Shown: positions 62,177 through 64,000 of the stretch, piece by piece
How the letters are laid out: the number at the start of each line of letters is the position of its first letter
Numbering within the stretch: position 1 is the first letter of the stretch
Assembly (NCBI RefSeq): GCF_000801335.2
Contig: NZ_JSEH01000007.1
Location: 1-64,000 of the forward strand
Source: Desulfovibrio sp. TomC
GTDB lineage: Bacteria; Desulfobacterota; Desulfovibrionia; Desulfovibrionales; Desulfovibrionaceae
Reading direction: 5' to 3'
DNA: 64,000 bases
The notes under the pieces: generated by a model
Told to the model about the DNA's origin: nothing
The model's database searches: none
What the model saw: the letters and a program-made list of their open reading frames with translations, nothing else
Made by a program: the position numbers and the translations under genes

Positions 62177-64000
62177 TTACCCCCGGCACAACGCCTCGGC
62201 CATGACGCCGGCCACCTCGCCCAGTTCGCCGCAGACCGTTATTCCCGCTTGCTCCAGACAGGCCAGTTTTTCGGCCGCGCCGCCGGGACGCTCCAAAAGC
62301 GCCCCGGCATGGCCAAGGGTGCGCCCCGGCGGCGCGGTCAAACCGGCCACAAAGGCCAGCACCGGCTTGGGGTAGACCGTACGCTGCACGTATTCGGCCA
62401 GCTCCTCCTCAGCCGTGCCGCCGACCTCGCCGATGACCATGACCGCCTTGACCCGCGCATCATCGCGCACCATCTCGCACAGCTCGACAAACCCCGCCCC
62501 GCCAAACGGATCGCCCCCGATGCCGACGGCCAATGCCTGCCCGATGCCGGCTGCCGTCAGTCGTGAAGCGACTTCGTAGGTGAGCGTGCCGCTGCGTGAA
62601 AAAACCGCCGTCGGTCCAGGCGAAAACGGTTCCACCGGCATGATGCCGGCCAGGAACTGCTTCCCCGGCACAATGAATCCCGGCGAATTGGGACCGATGA
62701 CCAGCGTCCCCCGACCGGCCAGGGCAGCGCGCACCAGCAGCATGTCGCGCTGGGGGATGCCGTCGGTGATGCAGACAATGCGCGCCACGCCAGCGGCCGC
62801 CGCCTCCAGCACGGCGTCGGCCGCGCCGGGGGCAGGGACGAAAATGACGGACAGGTCGATATCGTGCTCGGCCACGGCTTCGGCCACGGTGTCGTAGACC
62901 GGCGTCCCGTCCACCATACTCCCGCCCCGAAACGGGGTGACCCCGGCCACCACCTGCACGCCATAGGCCCGCATCCGCTTCGCATGGGCGCTGCCGGCCC
63001 GGCCGGTCAGGCCCTGGATAAGCACCCGGGCGTCCGGTCCCAGATCGAGCAGACCCGGCAGTACCGGTCCGCGTGGACCACACCCGGCCCGGCGGATCAC
63101 GGATCGGTTCAGCGGCGGCTGGGGACAGATTGCCGCCCCGGTCACAGCCTGGGGTCGCCCAGGGCTCGGCACAACTTCGGAAAGCATGGCCACGGCCTGA
63201 TCCATATCCTCAGCCACCAACACCCGCCCCCCGGACATGGCCCGCAGCCGGTCCGCGCCGGCCTTGGCCGCATTGCCGGCAAAACGGACCACCAACGGCC
63301 GGCCCGGCCCGTCGCCAAGGGCCTTGGCCAACGCCTCGGCCACGTCGGCACAGGACAGGATGCCGCCGTACATGTTGACGCAGCAGGCTTCCACGGCCGG
63401 GTCGGCAAAAAGAAGGTCAAAGGCCGCCCGCAATCGGACCGCATCGGCCGTGCCGCCAAAATCAAGGAAATTGGCCGCCGGCAGTCCCGCCGCCCCCAGG
63501 GCGTCCATGGTGGCCATGGCCAGTCCAGCGCCGTTGGCCACCAGCCCCACCCGGCCGGACAAGCTCACAAACGACAGCCGATGGACAGCCGCCTGGCGTT
63601 CGGCCGGCGTGGCAAAGCGGTCGTCGCCAAACTGGGCCAGCTTCGGGCGCTGGGCCACGACGTTGTCATCGATGATGCACTTGGCGTCCAAGGCCACGAA
63701 GCGTCCCTCGGCCGTAACGGCCAGGGGATTGATCTCGGCCAGGAGCAAGCCGTACTCGGCCACGGCTCCAAAAAGCCGGCCAAGCAGGCTCTCGAAGGCG
63801 GCCCAGGTCTCCCGCTCCAGGCGAAGATGGAAAAAAGCGGCCCGGGCCAGCCAGTCCGGACAGACCAGCGACGGCGGCACATCCAGGACCAGCAGGTCCG
63901 GGGTACCGGCCAGCGTTTCGACATCCACGCCGCCCTGGCGGCCAAGGGTCAGACAAAAGCTCTTGCGCTGCCTGGAGACGCCAAGCGAGAGGTAGCAGGC
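62177..64000 (-). CDS. Fused succinyl-CoA-synthetase-like protein (beta then alpha), 5' end cut
   Basis: At least 607 residues on minus; the frame is open past base 64000. The N-terminal part matches the C-terminal half of the SucC beta subunit (EINPLAVTAEGRFVALDAKCIID, VGLVANGAGLAMATMD, NFLDFGGTADA). After a linker, a SucD-like alpha part follows (LIQGLTGRAGSAHAKRMRAYG, PPGRTLGHAGALL with the phospho-His). The conserved GPNCPG Cys is Ser (GPNSPG). Beta-alpha fusion in one chain is unlike the usual two-gene sucCD; the acyl-CoA substrate cannot be stated. Confidence 0.85.
   Translation of the reverse strand, partial: ACYLSLGVSRQRKSFCLTLGRQGGVDVETLAGTPDLLVLDVPPSLVCPDWLARAAFFHLRLERETWAAFESLLGRLFGAVAEYGLLLAEINPLAVTAEGRFVALDAKCIIDDNVVAQRPKLAQFGDDRFATPAERQAAVHRLSFVSLSGRVGLVANGAGLAMATMDALGAAGLPAANFLDFGGTADAVRLRAAFDLLFADPAVEACCVNMYGGILSCADVAEALAKALGDGPGRPLVVRFAGNAAKAGADRLRAMSGGRVLVAEDMDQAVAMLSEVVPSPGRPQAVTGAAICPQPPLNRSVIRRAGCGPRGPVLPGLLDLGPDARVLIQGLTGRAGSAHAKRMRAYGVQVVAGVTPFRGGSMVDGTPVYDTVAEAVAEHDIDLSVIFVPAPGAADAVLEAAAAGVARIVCITDGIPQRDMLLVRAALAGRGTLVIGPNSPGFIVPGKQFLAGIMPVEPFSPGPTAVFSRSGTLTYEVASRLTAAGIGQALAVGIGGDPFGGAGFVELCEMVRDDARVKAVMVIGEVGGTAEEELAEYVQRTVYPKPVLAFVAGLTAPPGRTLGHAGALLERPGGAAEKLACLEQAGITVCGELGEVAGVMAEALCRG

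Overview
The window reads as a chromosomal segment of a high-GC, motile, Gram-negative sulfate reducer of the Desulfovibrio/Solidesulfovibrio group. This rests on gene content and protein style: an MJ0400-like aromatic-pathway aldolase, sigma-54 regulators with PAS domains, a BioC/BioH-type biotin cluster, heptose and MscS-like envelope genes, and many GC-rich intergenic hairpins. It is an inference, not a database match. I see no prophage, IS element, integrase or CRISPR array.

Layout. 1-4.2 kb (minus): start of gmd, preceded by a znuA-znuC-znuB-zur zinc operon with a palindrome in its promoter. 4.2-8.8 kb (plus): pilin-like protein, acyltransferase, a broken Cys-rich gene, dapA, and a double ABC ATPase. 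8.7-16.2 kb (minus): LysM/MscS-like protein, O-methyltransferase, fliL, malate synthase G, nitroreductase, tlyA and a sigma-54 activator. The activator is divergent from a single unknown gene with a sigma-54 promoter. 17-23.7 kb (minus): hairpin-rich spacer, thrC, a DUF456 protein, paaK, then dnaB-rplI-rpsR-rpsF. 23.9-31.3 kb: SpoIIE-type phosphatase, ferredoxin-nitroreductase, a receiver protein, a nuclease, and a four-gene minus operon (RsbW-like kinase, STAS protein, periplasmic protein, dynamin-like GTPase). 31.5-35.3 kb: YkgJ-like protein, rfaE2-like gene, an unknown gene with a possible sigma-54 promoter, and an L,D-transpeptidase homologue that lacks its catalytic residues. 35.5-41.2 kb: chemosensory operon cheW-mcp-cheA-STAS-cheY. 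41.3-44.5 kb: tRNA-His, murA, a small secreted protein, and an aromatic-pathway aldolase behind a leader-peptide attenuator. 44.5-49 kb: bioD-bioA divergent from bioF-bioH-bioC. 49-57.3 kb (mostly plus): NtrC-like regulator, cutA, PfkB kinase, thiL, DMT exporter, frameshifted trmO, TSUP and CNT transporters. 57.2-64 kb: potassium-channel-like protein, HD-GYP protein, SRAP protein, histidine kinase, small secreted protein, and a fused succinyl-CoA-synthetase-like gene running off the end.

The strongest new observation is at 43233-43480. A good promoter starts transcription at, or one base before, the ATG of a 32-codon leader peptide containing Phe-Phe-Gly-Pro and four Tyr codons. A strong terminator with a T-run follows, overlapped by a competing hairpin arm, and then the gene for the first step of an alternative aromatic amino acid pathway. 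This is the layout of a tyrosine/phenylalanine-sensing transcription attenuator. Other notable points are the zinc operator, two sigma-54 promoters, the catalytically altered transpeptidase homologue, the bioA/bioF start-codon overlap, a 53-bp dispersed hairpin repeat, and two genes broken by apparent single-base losses.
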